In this document: positions 12,163 through 25,430 of the stretch, in pieces
How the letters are laid out: every line of letters starts with the position of its first letter
Position numbering within the stretch: position 1 is the stretch's first letter
From: Megalopta genalis
Taxonomy: Eukaryota > Arthropoda > Insecta > Hymenoptera > Halictidae
Direction of reading: 5' to 3'
DNA: 64,000 nt
Assembly: GCF_051020955.1 (NCBI RefSeq)
Contig: NW_027476368.1
Span: 211,128 to 275,127 of the forward strand
Made by a program: the position numbers and the translations under genes
Notes under the pieces: model-generated
Told to the model about the DNA's origin: nothing
The model's input: the letters and a program-made list of their open reading frames with translations, nothing else
The model's database searches: none

Positions 12163-15100
12163 GGATTTGAAGCTAAACCTTCTACATCGCATTGATTTGA
12201 AGCTAAATCATTTGTTTCGCATGGATTTGAATCTAAGCCTTGTCCTTCGAATTGATTTGAAGCTAAATCATGTGTTTCGTATGGATTTGAAGCTAAACCT
12301 TAACATCGCATTGATTGGAAGCTAAACCTTCTACATTCTATTGATTTGAAGCTAAACCTTCTACCTCTTATTGTTTTGAAGCTAAACCTTCTACATCTCA
12401 ATGATTTGCAGCTAAATCATGTGTTTCGCATGGATTTGAAGCTAACTCGTTCGTTTCGCCTGCAGTTGAATCTACATTCCTTATATCGCTAGTATTTGAA
12501 GCTAAATCATGTGTATCGCGAGGATTTTGAAGCTAACTCCTTTGATTAGTCTTCATTTGAAGCTATATAACTTACACCCCAAGTGTTTGAAACTATATCA
12601 TTTGCTTCGCATGGATTTGAAGCTAAACCTTCTACATCGCATTGATTTGCAGCTGAATCATGTGTTACGCATGGATTCGAAGCTGAACCTTCTACATCGC
12701 ATTGATTTGCAGCTGAATCATGTGTTTCGCATGGATTTGAAGCTAACTCGTTCGATTCGCCTGTATTTGAAGCTAGATCACTTATATCGCAAGTATTTGA
12801 AGCTAAATCATGTGTTTCGCATGATTTGAAGCTAAACCCTCTACATCGCATTGATTTGCAGCTGAATCATGTGTTTCGCATGGATTTGAAGCTAAACCTT
12901 CTACATCGCATTGATTTGAAGCTAAGTAATGTGTCTCTCATGGGTTTGAAGCTAACTCGTTCGTTTCGCCTCCATTTGAAACTATGTCACTTATATCGCA
13001 AGTATTTGAAGCTAAATCATATGTGCCGCTTGGATTTGAAGCTGAACCTACTACATCGCATTGATTTGAAGCTAAATCTTTTGTATCGCATGGATTTGAA
13101 ACTAAAACCTTCTACATCGCATTGATTTGAAGCTAAATTATTTGTTTCGCATGGATTTGAATCTAAGCCTTGTCCTTCGAATTGATTTGAAGCTAAATCA
13201 TGTGTTTCGTATGGATTTGAAGCTAAACCTTCTACATCGCATTGATTTGAAGCTAAACCTTCTACATTCTATTGATTTGAAGCTAAACCTTCTACCTCTT
13301 ATTGTTTTGAAGCTAAACCTTCTACATCGCAATGATTTGCAGCTAAATCATGTGTTTCGCATGGATTTGAAGCTAACTCGTTCGTTTCGCCTGCAGTTGA
13401 ATCTACATTACTTATATCGCTAGTATTTGAAGCTAAATCATTTGTATCGCGAGGATTTTGAAGCTAACTCCTTTGATTGGTCTTCATTTGAAGCTATATC
13501 ACTTACACCCCAAGTGTTTGAAGCTATATCATTTGTTTCGCATGGATTTGAAGCTAAACCTTCTTCATCGCATTGATTTGAAGATAATTCGTGTGTTTCG
13601 CATAGATTTGAAGCTAACTCGTTAGTTTTGCATGCAGTTGTAGCTAAATAATTTATATCACAAGTATTTGTAGCTAAACCATTTGTTTCGCATGGATTTG
13701 AAGCTACCTCGTTTGTTCCCCCTACTTTTGAAGCTATATCACTTATATCGCATGAATTTGAAGCTGAAACTACTACATAGCATTGATGTGAAGCTAAATC
13801 TTGTGTGTCGGATGAATTTGAAGCAAACCATCTACATCGCATTGATTTGAAGCTTAATCATGTGTATCGCATGGATTTGAAGCTAAGCATTCTACATCAC
13901 ATTGATTTGAAGCTAAATCATGTGTATCGCTTGGATTTTGAAGCTAACTCGTTTGATTAGTCTGCATTTGAAGCTATATCACTTATACCCCAAGTGTTTG
14001 AAGCTAAGTCATGTGTCTCGCATGGATTTGAAGCTAACTCGTTCGCTTCGCCTCCATTTGAAACTATGTCACTTATATCGCACGTATATGAAGCTAAATC
14101 ATATGTGCCGCATGGATTTGAAGCTGAACCTACTACATCGCATTGATTTGAAGCTAAATCTTGTGTATCGCATGGATTTGAAGCTAAACCTTCTACATCG
14201 CATTGATTTGAAGCTAAATCATTTGTTTCGCATGGATTTGAATCTAAGCCTTGTCCTTCGAATTGATTTGAAGCTAAATCATGTGTTTCGTATGGATTTG
14301 AAGCTAAACCTTCTACATCGCATTGATTTGAAGCTAAACCTTCTACATTCTATTGATTTGAAGCTAAACCTTCTACCTCTTATTGTTTTGAAGCTAAACC
14401 TTCTACATCGCAATGATTTGCAGCTAAATCATGTGTTTCGCATGGATTTGAAGCTAACTCGTTCGTTTCGCCTGCAGTTGAATCTACATTACTTATATCG
14501 CTAGTATTTGAAGCTAAATCATATGTGCCGCATGGATTTGAAGCTGAACCTACTACATCGCATTGATTTGAAGCTAAATCTTGTGTATCGCACGGATTTG
14601 AAGCTAAACCTTCTACATCGCATTGATTTGAAGATAAACCATTTGTTTCACATGGATTTGAAGCTACGCCTTCTACTACGCATTGATTTGGAGCTAAATC
14701 ATTTGTTTCGCATGGAATTGAAGCTACCTCGTTTGTTCCTCCTGCTTTTGTAGCTATATCACTTATATCGCATGGATTTGAAGCTGAGCCTACTACATCG
14801 CATTGATTTGAAGCTAAATCTTGTGTATCGCATGGATTTGAAACTAAACCTTCTACATCACATTGATTTGCTGCTAAATCATGAGTTTTGAATGGATTTG
14901 AAGCTAACTCGTTCGTTTCGCCTGCAGTTGATTCTACATCACTTATATCGCAAGTATTTGAAGCTAAATCATGTGTATCGCGTGGATTTTGATTCTAACT
15001 CGTTTGATTAGTCTGCATTTGAAGCTATATCACTTATACCCCAAGTGTTTGAAGCTAATCATATGTTTCGCGTGGATTTGAAGCTAAACCTTCTACATCG

Positions 15101-15284
15101 CATTGATTTGAAGCTAAGTCATGTGTCTCGCATGGATTTGAAGCTAACTCGTTCGTTTCGCCTCCATTTGAAACTATGTCACTTATATCGCAAGTATTTG
15201 AAGCTAAATCATATGTTGCCGCATGGATTTGAAGCTGAACCTACTACATCGCTTTGATTTGAAGCTAAATCTTGTGTATCGCAT
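12163..15284. repeat. 3,122-bp macro-repeat, copy 2
   Basis: Tandem copy of 9,041-12,162 at a constant 3,122-bp offset up to about 15,055. Isolated substitutions are visible (GCTAAGTAATG at about 12,925 against GCTAAGTCATG in copy 1; CATTGATGTG at about 13,782). The first private one-base indels appear at 15,057 (one A lost) and about 15,214 (one T gained), at the edge of the indel-rich island. No gene seen. Confidence 0.88.
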
Positions 15285-18280
15285 GGATTTGAAGCTAAAC
15301 CTTCTACATCGCATTGATTTGAAGCTAAATCATTTGTTTCGCATGGATTTGAATCTAAGCCTTGTCCTTCGAATTGATTTGAAGCTAAATCATGTGTTTC
15401 GTATGGATTTGAAGCTAAACCTTAACATCGCATTGATTGGAAGCTAAACCTTCTACATTCTATTGATTTGAAGCTAAACCTTCTACCTCTTATTGTTTTG
15501 AAGCTAAACCTTCTACATCTCAATGATTTGCAGCTAAATCATGTGTTTCGCATGGATTTGAAGCTAACTCGTTCGTTTCGCCTGCAGTTGAATCTAAATT
15601 CCTTATATCGCTAGTATTTGAAGCTAAATCATGTGTATCGCGAGGATTTTGAAGCTAACTCCTTTGATTAGTCTTCATTTGAAGCTATATCACTTACACC
15701 CCAAGTGTTTGAAGCTATATCATTTGTTTCGCATGGATTTGAAGCTAAACCCTTCTACATCGCATTGATTTGCAGCTGAATCATGTGTTTCGCATGGATT
15801 TGAAGCTAAACCTTCTACATCGCATTGATTTGAAGCTAAGTCATGTGTCTCTCATGGATTGAAGCTAACTCGTTCGTTTCGCCTCCATTCGAAACTATGT
15901 CACTTATATCGCAAGTATTTGAAGCTAAATCATATGTGCCGCATGGATTTGAAGCTGAACCTACTACATCGCATTGATTTGAAGCTAAATCTTTTGTATC
16001 GCATGGATTTGAAACTAAAACCTTCTACATCGCGTTGATTTGAAGCTAAATTATTTGTTTCGCATGGATTTGAATCTAAGCCTTGTCCTTCGAATTGATT
16101 TGAAGCTAAATCATGTGTTTCGTATGGATTTGAAGCTAAACCTTAACATCGCATTGATTTGAAGCTAAACCTTCTACATACTATTGATTTGAAGCTAAAC
16201 CTTCTACCTCTTATTGTTTTGAAGCTAAACCTTCTACATCGCAATGATTTGCAGCTAAATCATGTGTTTCGCATGGATTTGAAGCTAACTCGTTCGTTTC
16301 GCCTGCAGTTGAATCTACATTACTTATATCGCTAGTATTTGAAGCTAAATCATTTGTATCGCGAGGATTTTGAAGCTAACTCCTTTGATTGGTCTTCATT
16401 TGAAGCTATATCACTTACACCCCAAGTGTTTGAAGCTATATCATTTGTTTCGCATGGATTTGAAGCTAAACCTTCTTCATCGCATTGATTTGAAGATAAC
16501 TCGTGTGTTTCGCATAGATTTGAAGCTAACTCGTTAGTTTTGCATGCAGTTGTAGCTAAATAATTTATATCACAAGTATTTGTAGCTAAACCATTTGTTT
16601 CGCATGGATTTGAAGCTACCTCGTTTGTTCCCCCTACTTTTGAAGCTATATCACTTATATCGCATGGATTTGAAGCTGAACCTACTACATCGCATTGATT
16701 TGAAGCTAAATCTTGTGTATCGCATGAATTTGAAGCAAACCATCTACATCGCATTGATTTGAAGCTTAATCATGTGTATCGCATGGATTTGAAGCTAAGC
16801 ATTCTACATCACATTGATTTGAAGCTAAATCATGTGTATCGCTTGGATTTTGAACCTAACTCGTTTGATTAGTCTGCATTTGAAGCTATATCACTTATAC
16901 CCCAAGTGTTTGAAGCTAAATCATATGTTTCGCGTGGATTTGAAGCTAAACCTTCTACATCGCATTGATTTGAAGCTAAGCATTCTACATCACATAGATT
17001 TGAAGCTAAATCATGTGTATCGCTTGGATTTTGAAGCTAACTCGTTTGATTAGTCTGCATTTGAAGCTATATCACTTATACCCCAAGTGTTTGAAGCTAA
17101 ATCATATGTTTCGCGTGGATTTGAAGCTAAACCTTCTACATCGCATTGATTTGAAGCTAAGTCATGTGTCTCGCATGGATTTGAAGCTAACTCGATCGAT
17201 TCGCCACCAATTGAAACTATGTCACATATATCGCAAGTATTTGAAGCTAAATCATATGTGCCGCATGGATTTGAAGCTGAACCTACTACATCGCATTGAT
17301 TTGAAGCTAAACCTTCTACATCGCATTGATTTGCAGCTGAATCATGTGTTTCGCATGGATTTGAAGCTAAACCTTCTACATCGCATTGATTTGAAGCTAA
17401 GTCATGTGTCTCTCATGGATTTGAATCTAACTCGTTCGTTTCGCCTCCATTTGAAACTATGTCACTTATATCGCAAGTATTTGAAGCTAAATCATATGTG
17501 CCGCATGGATTTGAAGCTGAACCTACTACATCGCATTGATTTGAAGCTAAACCTTCTACATTCTATTGATTTGAAGCTAAACCTTCTACCTCTTATTGTT
17601 TTGAAGCTAAACCTTCTACATCGCAATGATTTGCAGCTAAATCATGTGTTTCGCATGGATTTGAAGCTAACTCGTTCGTTTCGCCTGCAGTTGAATCTAC
17701 ATTACTTATATCGCTAGTATTTGAAGCTAAATCATATGTGCCGCATGGATTTGAAGCTGAACCTACTACATCGCATTGATTTGAAGCTAAATCTTGTGTA
17801 TCGCACGGATTTGAAGCTAACCTTCTACATCGCATTGATTTGAAGATAAACCATTTGTTTCACATGGATTTGAAGCTACGCCTTCTACTACGCATTGATT
17901 TGGAGCTAAATCATTTGTTTCGCATGGAATTGAAGCTACCCTCGTTTGTTCCTCCTGCTTTTGTAGCTATATCACTTATATCGCATGGATTTGAAGCTGA
18001 GCCTACTACATCGCATTGATTTTGAAGCTAAATCTTGTGTATCGCATGGATTTGAAACTAAACCTTCTACATCACATTGATTTGCTGCTAAATCATGAGT
18101 TTTGAATGGATTTGAAGCTAACTCGTTCGTTTCGCCTCCATTTGAAACTATGTCACTTATATCGCAAGTATTTGAAGCTAAATCATATGTGCCGCATGGA
18201 TTTGAAGCTGACCTACTACATCGCTTTGATTTGAAGCTAAATCTTGTGTATCGCATGGATTTGAAGCTAAACCTTCTACA
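15285..18280. repeat. Related macro-repeat, copy 3 (indel-rich)
   Basis: Begins like the 3,122-bp unit but lacks the block equivalent to 9,541-9,700 and carries extra modules at about 16,980-17,590; effective length is about 2,970 bp. One-base indels relative to sister copies include about 15,749 (+C), 15,857 (-T), 17,820 (-A), 17,939 (+C), 18,022 (+T) and 18,211 (-A). Boundaries are approximate. No gene seen. Confidence 0.7.
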
Positions 18281-21200
18281 TCGCATTGATTGAAGCTAAT
18301 CATTTGTTTCGCATGGATTTGAATCTAAGCCTTGTCCTTCGAATTGATTTGAAGCTAAATCATGTGTTTCGTATGGATTTGAAGCTAAACCTTAACATCG
18401 CATTGATTGGAAGCTAAACCTTCTACATTCTATTGATTTGAAGCTAAACCTTCTACCTCTTATTGTTTTGAAGCTAAACCTTCTACATCTCAATGATTTG
18501 CAGCTAAATCCATGTGTTTCGCATGGATTTGAAGCTAACTCGTTCGTTTCGCCTGCAGTGAATCTAAATTCCTTATATCGCTAGTATTTGAAGCTAAATC
18601 ATGTGTATCGCGAGGATTTTGAAGCTAACTCCTTTGATAGTCTTCATTTGAAGCTATATCACTTACACCCCAAGTGTTTGAAGCTATATCATTTGTTTCG
18701 AATGGATTTGAAGCTAAACCTTCTACATCGCATTGATTTGCAGCTGAATCATGTGTTACGCATGGATTTTGAAGCAGAACCTTCTACATCGCATTGATTT
18801 GCAGCTGAATCATGTGTTTCGCATGGATTTGAAGCTAACTCGTTCGATTCGCCTGTATTTGAAGCTAGATCACTTATATCGCAAGTATTTGAAGCCTAAA
18901 TCATGTGTTTCGCATGATTTGAAGCTAAACCTTCTACATCGCATTGATTTGCAGCTGAATCATGTGTTTCGCATGGATTTGAAGCTAAACCTTCTACATC
19001 GCATTGATTTGAAGCTAAGTCATGTGTCTCTCATGGATTTGAAGCTAACTCGTTCGTTTCGCCTCCATTTGAAACTATGTCACTTATATCGCAAGTATTT
19101 GAAGCTAAATCATATGTGCCGCATGGATTTGAAGCTGAACTACTACATCGCATTGATTTGAAGCTAAAATCTTTTGTATCGCATGGATTTGAAACTAAAA
19201 CCTTCTACATCGCGTTGATTTGAAGCTAAATTATTTGTTTCGCATGGATTTGAATCTAAGCCTTGTCCTTCGAATTGATTTGAAGCTAAATCATGTGTTT
19301 CGTATGGATTTGAAGCTAACCTTAACATCGCATTGATTGAAGCTAAACCTTCTACATACTATTGATTTGAAGCTAACCTTCTACCTCTTATTGTTTTGAG
19401 CTAAACCTTCTACATCGCAATGATTTGCAGCTAAATCATGTGTTTCGCATGGATTTGAAGCTAACTCGTTCGTTTCGCCTGCAGTTGAATCTACATTACT
19501 TATATCGCTAGTATTTGAAGCTAAATCATTTGTATCGCGAGGATTTTGAAGCTAACTCCTTTGATTGGTCTTCATTTGAAGCTATATCACTTACACCCCA
19601 AGTGTTTGAAGCTATATCATTTGTTTCGCATGGATTTGAAGCTAAACCTTCTTCATCGCATTGATTTGAAGATAACTCGTGTGTTTCGCATAGATTTGAA
19701 GCTAACTCGTTAGTTTTGCATGCAGTTGTAGCTAAATAATTTATATCACAAGTATTTGTAGCTAAACCATTTGTTTCGCATGGATTTGAAGCTACCTCGT
19801 TTGTTCCCCCTACTTTTGAGCTATATCACTTATATCGCATGGATTTGAAGCTGAACCTACTACATCGCATTGATTTGAAGCTAAATCTTGTGTATCGCAT
19901 GAATTTGAAGCAAAACCATCTACATCGCATTGATTTGAAGCTTAATCATGTGTATCGCATGGATTTGAAGCTAAGCATTCTACATTCACATTGATTTGAA
20001 GCTAAATCATGTGTATCGCTTGGATTTTGAACCTAACTCGTTTGATTAGTCTGCATTTGAAGCTATATCACTTATACCCCAAGTGTTGAAGCTAAATCAT
20101 ATGTTTCGCGTGGATTTGAAGCTAAACCTTCTACATCGCATTGATTTGAAGCTAAGCATTCTACATCACATAGATTTGAAGCTAAATCATGTGTATCGCT
20201 TGGATTTTGAAGCTAACTCGTTTGATTAGTCTGCATTTGAAGCTATATCACTTATACCCCAAGTGTTTGAAGCTAAATCATATGTTTCGCGTGGATTTGA
20301 AGCTAAACCTTCTACATCGCATTGATTTGAAGCTAAGTCATGTGTCTCGCATGGATTTGAAAGCTAACTCGATCGATTCGCCACCAATTGAAACTATGTC
20401 ACATATATCGCAAGTATTTGAAGCTAAATCATATGTGCCGCATGGATTTGAAGCTGAACCTACTACATCGCATTGATTTGAAGCTAAACCTTCTACATCG
20501 CATTGATTTGCAGCTGAATCATGTGTTTCGCATGGATTTGAAGCTAAACCTTCTACATCGCATTGATTTGAAGCTAAGTCATGTGTCTCTCATGGATTTG
20601 AATCTAACTCGTTCGTTTCGCCTCCATTTGAAACTATGTCACTTATATCGCAAGTATTTGAAGCTAAATCATATGTGCCGCATGGATTTGAAGCTGAACC
20701 TACTACATCGCATTGATTTGAAGCTAAACCTTCTACATTCTATTGATTTGAAGCTAAACCTTCTACCTCTTATTGTTTTGAAGCTAAACCTTCTACATCG
20801 CAATGATTGCAGCTAAATCATGTGTTTCGCATGGATTTGAAGCTAACTCGTTCGTTTCGCCTGCAGTTGAATCTACATTACTTATATCGCTAGTATTTGA
20901 AGCTAAATCATATGTGCCGCATGGATTTTGAAGCTGAACCTACTACATCGCATTGATTTGAAGCTAAATCTTGTGTATCGCACGGATTTGAAGCTAAACC
21001 TTCTACATCGCATTGATTTGAAGATAAACCATTTGTTTCACATGGATTTGAAGCTACGCCTTCTACTACGCATTGATTTGGAGCTAAATCATTTGTTTCG
21101 CATGGAATTGAAGCTACCTCGTTTGTTCCTCCTGCTTTTGTAGCTATATCACTTATATCGCATGGATTTGAAGCTGAGCCTACTACATCGCATTGATTTG

Positions 21201-21690
21201 ATGCTAAATCTTGTGTATCGCATGGATTTGAAACTAAACCTTCTACATCACATTGATTTGCTGCTAAATCATGAGTTTTGAATGGATTGAGCTAACTCGT
21301 TCGTTTCGCCTGCAGTTGATTCTACATCACTTATATCGCAAGTATTTGAAGCTAAATCATGTGTATCGCGTGGATTTTGATCTAACTCGTTTGATTAGTC
21401 TGCATTTGAAGCTATATCACTTATACCCCAAGTGTTTGAAGCTAAATCATATGTTTCGCGTGGATTTGAAGCTAAACGTTCTACATCGCATTGATTTGAA
21501 GCTAAGTCATGTGTCTCGCATGGATTTGAAGCTAACTCGTTCGTTTCGCCTCCATTTGAAACTATGTCACTTATATCGCAAGTATTTGAAGCTAAATCAT
21601 ATGTGCCGCATGGATTTGAAGCTGAACCTACTACATCGCTTTGATTGAAGCTAAATCTTGTTGTATCGCATGGATTTGAAGCTAAACCTT
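18281..21690. repeat. Related macro-repeat, copy 4 (indel-rich)
   Basis: Same module order as the preceding copy but about 3,415 bp long, because it regains the block missing there (about 18,750-18,900). It is the densest part of the indel island: 18,290 (-T, -A), 18,511 (+C), 18,559 (-T), 18,637 (-T), 18,895 (+C), 19,139 (-C), 19,165 (+A), 19,318 (-A), 19,376 (-A), 19,398 (-A), 19,819 (-A), 19,914 (+A), 19,985 (+T), 20,087 (-T), 20,361 (+A), 20,806 (-T), 20,925 (+T), 21,288 (-T, -A), 21,644 (-T) and 21,660 (+T). No gene seen. Confidence 0.7.
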
Positions 21691-24600
21691 CTACATCGCA
21701 TTGATTTGAAGCTAAATCATTTGTTTCGCATGGATTTGAATCTAAGCCTTGTCCTTCGAATTGATTTGAAGCTAAATCATGTGTTCGTATGGATTTGAAG
21801 CTAAAACCTTAACATCGCATTGATTGGAAGCTAAACCTTCTACATTCTATTGATTTGAAGCTAAACCTTCTACCTCTTATGGTTTGAAGCTAAACCTTCT
21901 ACATCTCAATGATTTGCAGCTAAATCATGTGTTTCGCATGGATTTGAAGCTAACTCGTTCGTTTCGCCTGCAGTGAATCTAAATTCCTTATATCGCTAGT
22001 ATTTGAAGCTAAATCATGTGTATCGCGAGGATTTTGAAGCTAACTCCTTTGATTAGTCTTCATTTGAAGCTATATCACTTACACCCCAAGTGTTTGAAGC
22101 TATACATTTGTTTCGAATGGATTTGAAGCTAAACCTTCTACATCGCATTGATTTGCAGCTGAATCATGTGTTACGCAATGGATTTGAAGCAGAACCTTCT
22201 ACATCGCATTGATTTGCCAGCTGAATCATGTGTTTCGCATGGATTTGAAGCTAACTCGTTCGATTCGCCTGTATTTGAAGCTAGATCACTTATATCGCAA
22301 GTATTTGAAGCTAAATCATGTGTTTCGCATGATTTGAAGCTAAACCTTCTACATCGCATTGATTTGCAGCTGAATCATGTGTTCGCATGGATTTGAAGCT
22401 AAACCTTCTACATCGCATTGATTTGAAGCTAAGTCATGTGTCTCTCATGGATTTGAAGCTAACTCGTTCGTTTCGCCTCCATTTGAAACTATGTCACTTA
22501 TATCGCAAGTATTTGAAGCTAAATCATATGTGCCGCATGGATTTGAAGCTGAACTACTACATCGCATTGATTTGAAGCTAAATCTTTTGTATCGCATGGA
22601 TTTGAAACTAAAACCTTCTACATCGCGTTGATTTGAAGCTAAATTATTTGTTTCGCATGGATTTGAATCTAAGCCTTGTCCTTCGAATTGATTTGAAGCT
22701 AAATCATGTGTTTCGTATGGATTTGAAGCTAAACCTTAACATCGCATTGATTTGAAGCTAAACCTTCTACATACTATTGATTTGAAGCTAAACCTTCTAC
22801 CTCTTATTGTTTTGAAGCTAAACCTTCTACATCGCAATGATTGCAGCTAAATCATGTGTTTCGCATGGATTTGAAGCTAACTCGTTCGTTTCGCCTGCAG
22901 TTGAATCTATATTACTTATATCGCTAGTATTTGAAGCTAAATCATTTGTATCGCGAGGATTTTGAAGCTAACTCCTTTCTCCTTTGATTGGTCTTCATTT
23001 GAAGCTATATCACTTACACCCCAAGTGTTTGAAGCTATATCATTTGTTTCGCATGGATTTGAAGCTAAACCTTCTTCATCGCATTGATTTGAAGATAACT
23101 CGTGTGTTTCGCATAGATTTGAAGCTAACTCGGTAGTTTTGCATGCAGTTGTAGCTAAATAATTTATATCACAAGTATTTGTAGCTAAACCATTTGTTTC
23201 GCATGGATTTGAAGCTACCTCGTTTGTTCCCCCTACTTTTGAAGCTATATCACTTATATCGCATGGATTTGAAGCTGAACCTACTACATCGCATTGATTT
23301 GAAGCTAAATCTTGTGTGTCGCATGAATTTGAAGCAAACCATCTACATCGCATTGATTTGAAGCTTAATCATGTGTATCGCATGGATTTGAAGCTAAGCA
23401 TTCTACATCACATTGATTTGAAGCTAAATCATGTGTATCGCTTGGATTTTGAACCTAACTCGTTTGATTAGTCTGCATTTGAAGCTATATCACTTATACC
23501 CCAAGTGTTTGAAGCTAAATCATATGTTTCGCGTGGATTTGAAGCTAAACCTTCTACATCGCATTGATTTGAAGCTAAGCATTCTACATCACATTGATTT
23601 GAAGCTAAATCATGTGTATCGCTTGGATTTTGAAGCTAACTCGTTTGATGAGTCTGCATTTGAAGCTATATCACTTATACCCCAAGTGTTTGAAGCTAAA
23701 TCATATGTTTCGCGTGGATTTGAAGCTAAACCTTCTACATCGCATTGATTTGAAGCTAAGTCATGTGTCTCGCATGGATTTGAAGCTAACTCGATCGTTT
23801 CGCCACCAATTGAAACTATGTCACATATATCGCAAGTATTTGAAGCTAAATCATATGTGCCGCATGGATTTGAAGCTGAACCTACTACATCGCATTGATT
23901 TGAAGCTAAACCTTCTACATCGCATTGATTTGCAGCTGAATCATGTGTTTCGCATGGATTTGAAGCTAAACCTTCTACATCGCATTGATTTGAAGCTAAG
24001 TCATGTGTCTCTCATGGATTTGAAGCTAACTCGTTCGTTTCGCCTCCATTTGAAACTATGTCACTTATATCGCAAGTATTTGAAGCTAAATCATATGTGC
24101 CGCATGGATTTGAAGCTGAACCTACCACATCGCATTGATTTGAAGATAAATCTTGGGTATCGCATGGATTTGATGCTAAACCTTCTACATCGCATTGATT
24201 TGAAGCTAAATCATTTGTTTCGCATGGATTTGAAGCTAAACCTTAACATCGCCTTGATTTGAAGCTAAACCTTCTACATTCTATTGATTTGAAGCTAAAC
24301 CTTCTACCTCTTATTGTTTTGAAGCTAAACCTTCTACATCGCAATGATTTGCAGCTAAATCATGTGTTTCGCATGGATTTGAAGCTAACTCGTTCGTTTC
24401 GCCTGCAGTTGAATCTACATTACTTATATCGCTAGTATTTGAAGCTAAATCATTTGTATCGCGAGGATTTTGAAGCTAACTCCTTTGATTGGTCTTCATT
24501 TGAAGCTATATCACTTACACCCCAAGTGTTTGAAGCTATATCATTTGTTTCGCATGGATTTGAAGCTAAACCTTCTTCATCGCATTGATTTGAAGATAAC

Positions 24601-25430
24601 TCGTGTGTTTCGCATAGATTTGAAGCTAACTCGTTAGTTTTGCATGCAGTTGTAGCTAAATAATTTATATCACAAGTATTTGTAGCTAAACCATTTGTTT
24701 CGCATGGATTTGAAGCTACCTCGTTTGTTCCCCCTACTTTTGACGCTATATCACTTATATCGCATGGATTTGAAGCTGAACCTACTACATCGCATTGATT
24801 TGAAGCTAAATCTTGTGTGTCGCATGAATTTGAAGCAAACCATCTACATCGCATTGATTTGAAGCTTAATCATGTGTATCGCATGGATTTGAAGCTAAGC
24901 ATTCTACATCACATTGATTTGAAGCTAAATGATGTGTATCGCTTGGATTTTGATCCTAACTCGTTTGATTAGTCTGCATTTGAAGCTATATCACTTATAC
25001 CCCAAGTGTTTGAAGCTAAATCATATGTTTCGCGTGGATTTGAAGCTAAACCTTCTACATCGCATTGATTTGAAGCTAAGTCATGTGTCTCGCATGGATT
25101 TGAAGCTAACTCGTTCGTTGCGCCTGCAGTTGAATCTAAATTACTTATATCGCAAGTATTTGAAGCTAAATCATATGTGCCGCATGGATTTGAAGCTGAA
25201 CCTACTACATCGCATTGATTTGAAGCTAAATCTTGTGTATCGCATGGATTTGAAGCTAAACCTTCTACATCGCATTGATTTGAAGATAAACCATTTGTTT
25301 CACATGGATTCGAAGCTACGCCTTCTACTACGCATTGATTTGAAGCTAAATCATTTGTTTCGCATGGAATTGAAGCTACCTCGTTTTTCCTTCTGCTTTG
25401 GAAGCTATATCACTTATATCGCATGGATTT
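21691..25430. repeat. Related macro-repeat, copy 5 and remnant
   Basis: Starts with the same order as copy 4 (landmarks 18,751/22,166 and 20,189/23,612). It shares three of copy 4's indels (GCAGTGAATC at 21,973, GAACTACTAC at 22,553, AATGATTGCAG at 22,837) and has private ones (22,105, 22,176, 22,218, 22,382, and a 7-bp duplication near 22,976). Indels stop near 23,000. The module at 22,937-23,430 recurs at 24,450-24,930, 1,513 bp downstream. No gene seen. Confidence 0.68.
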
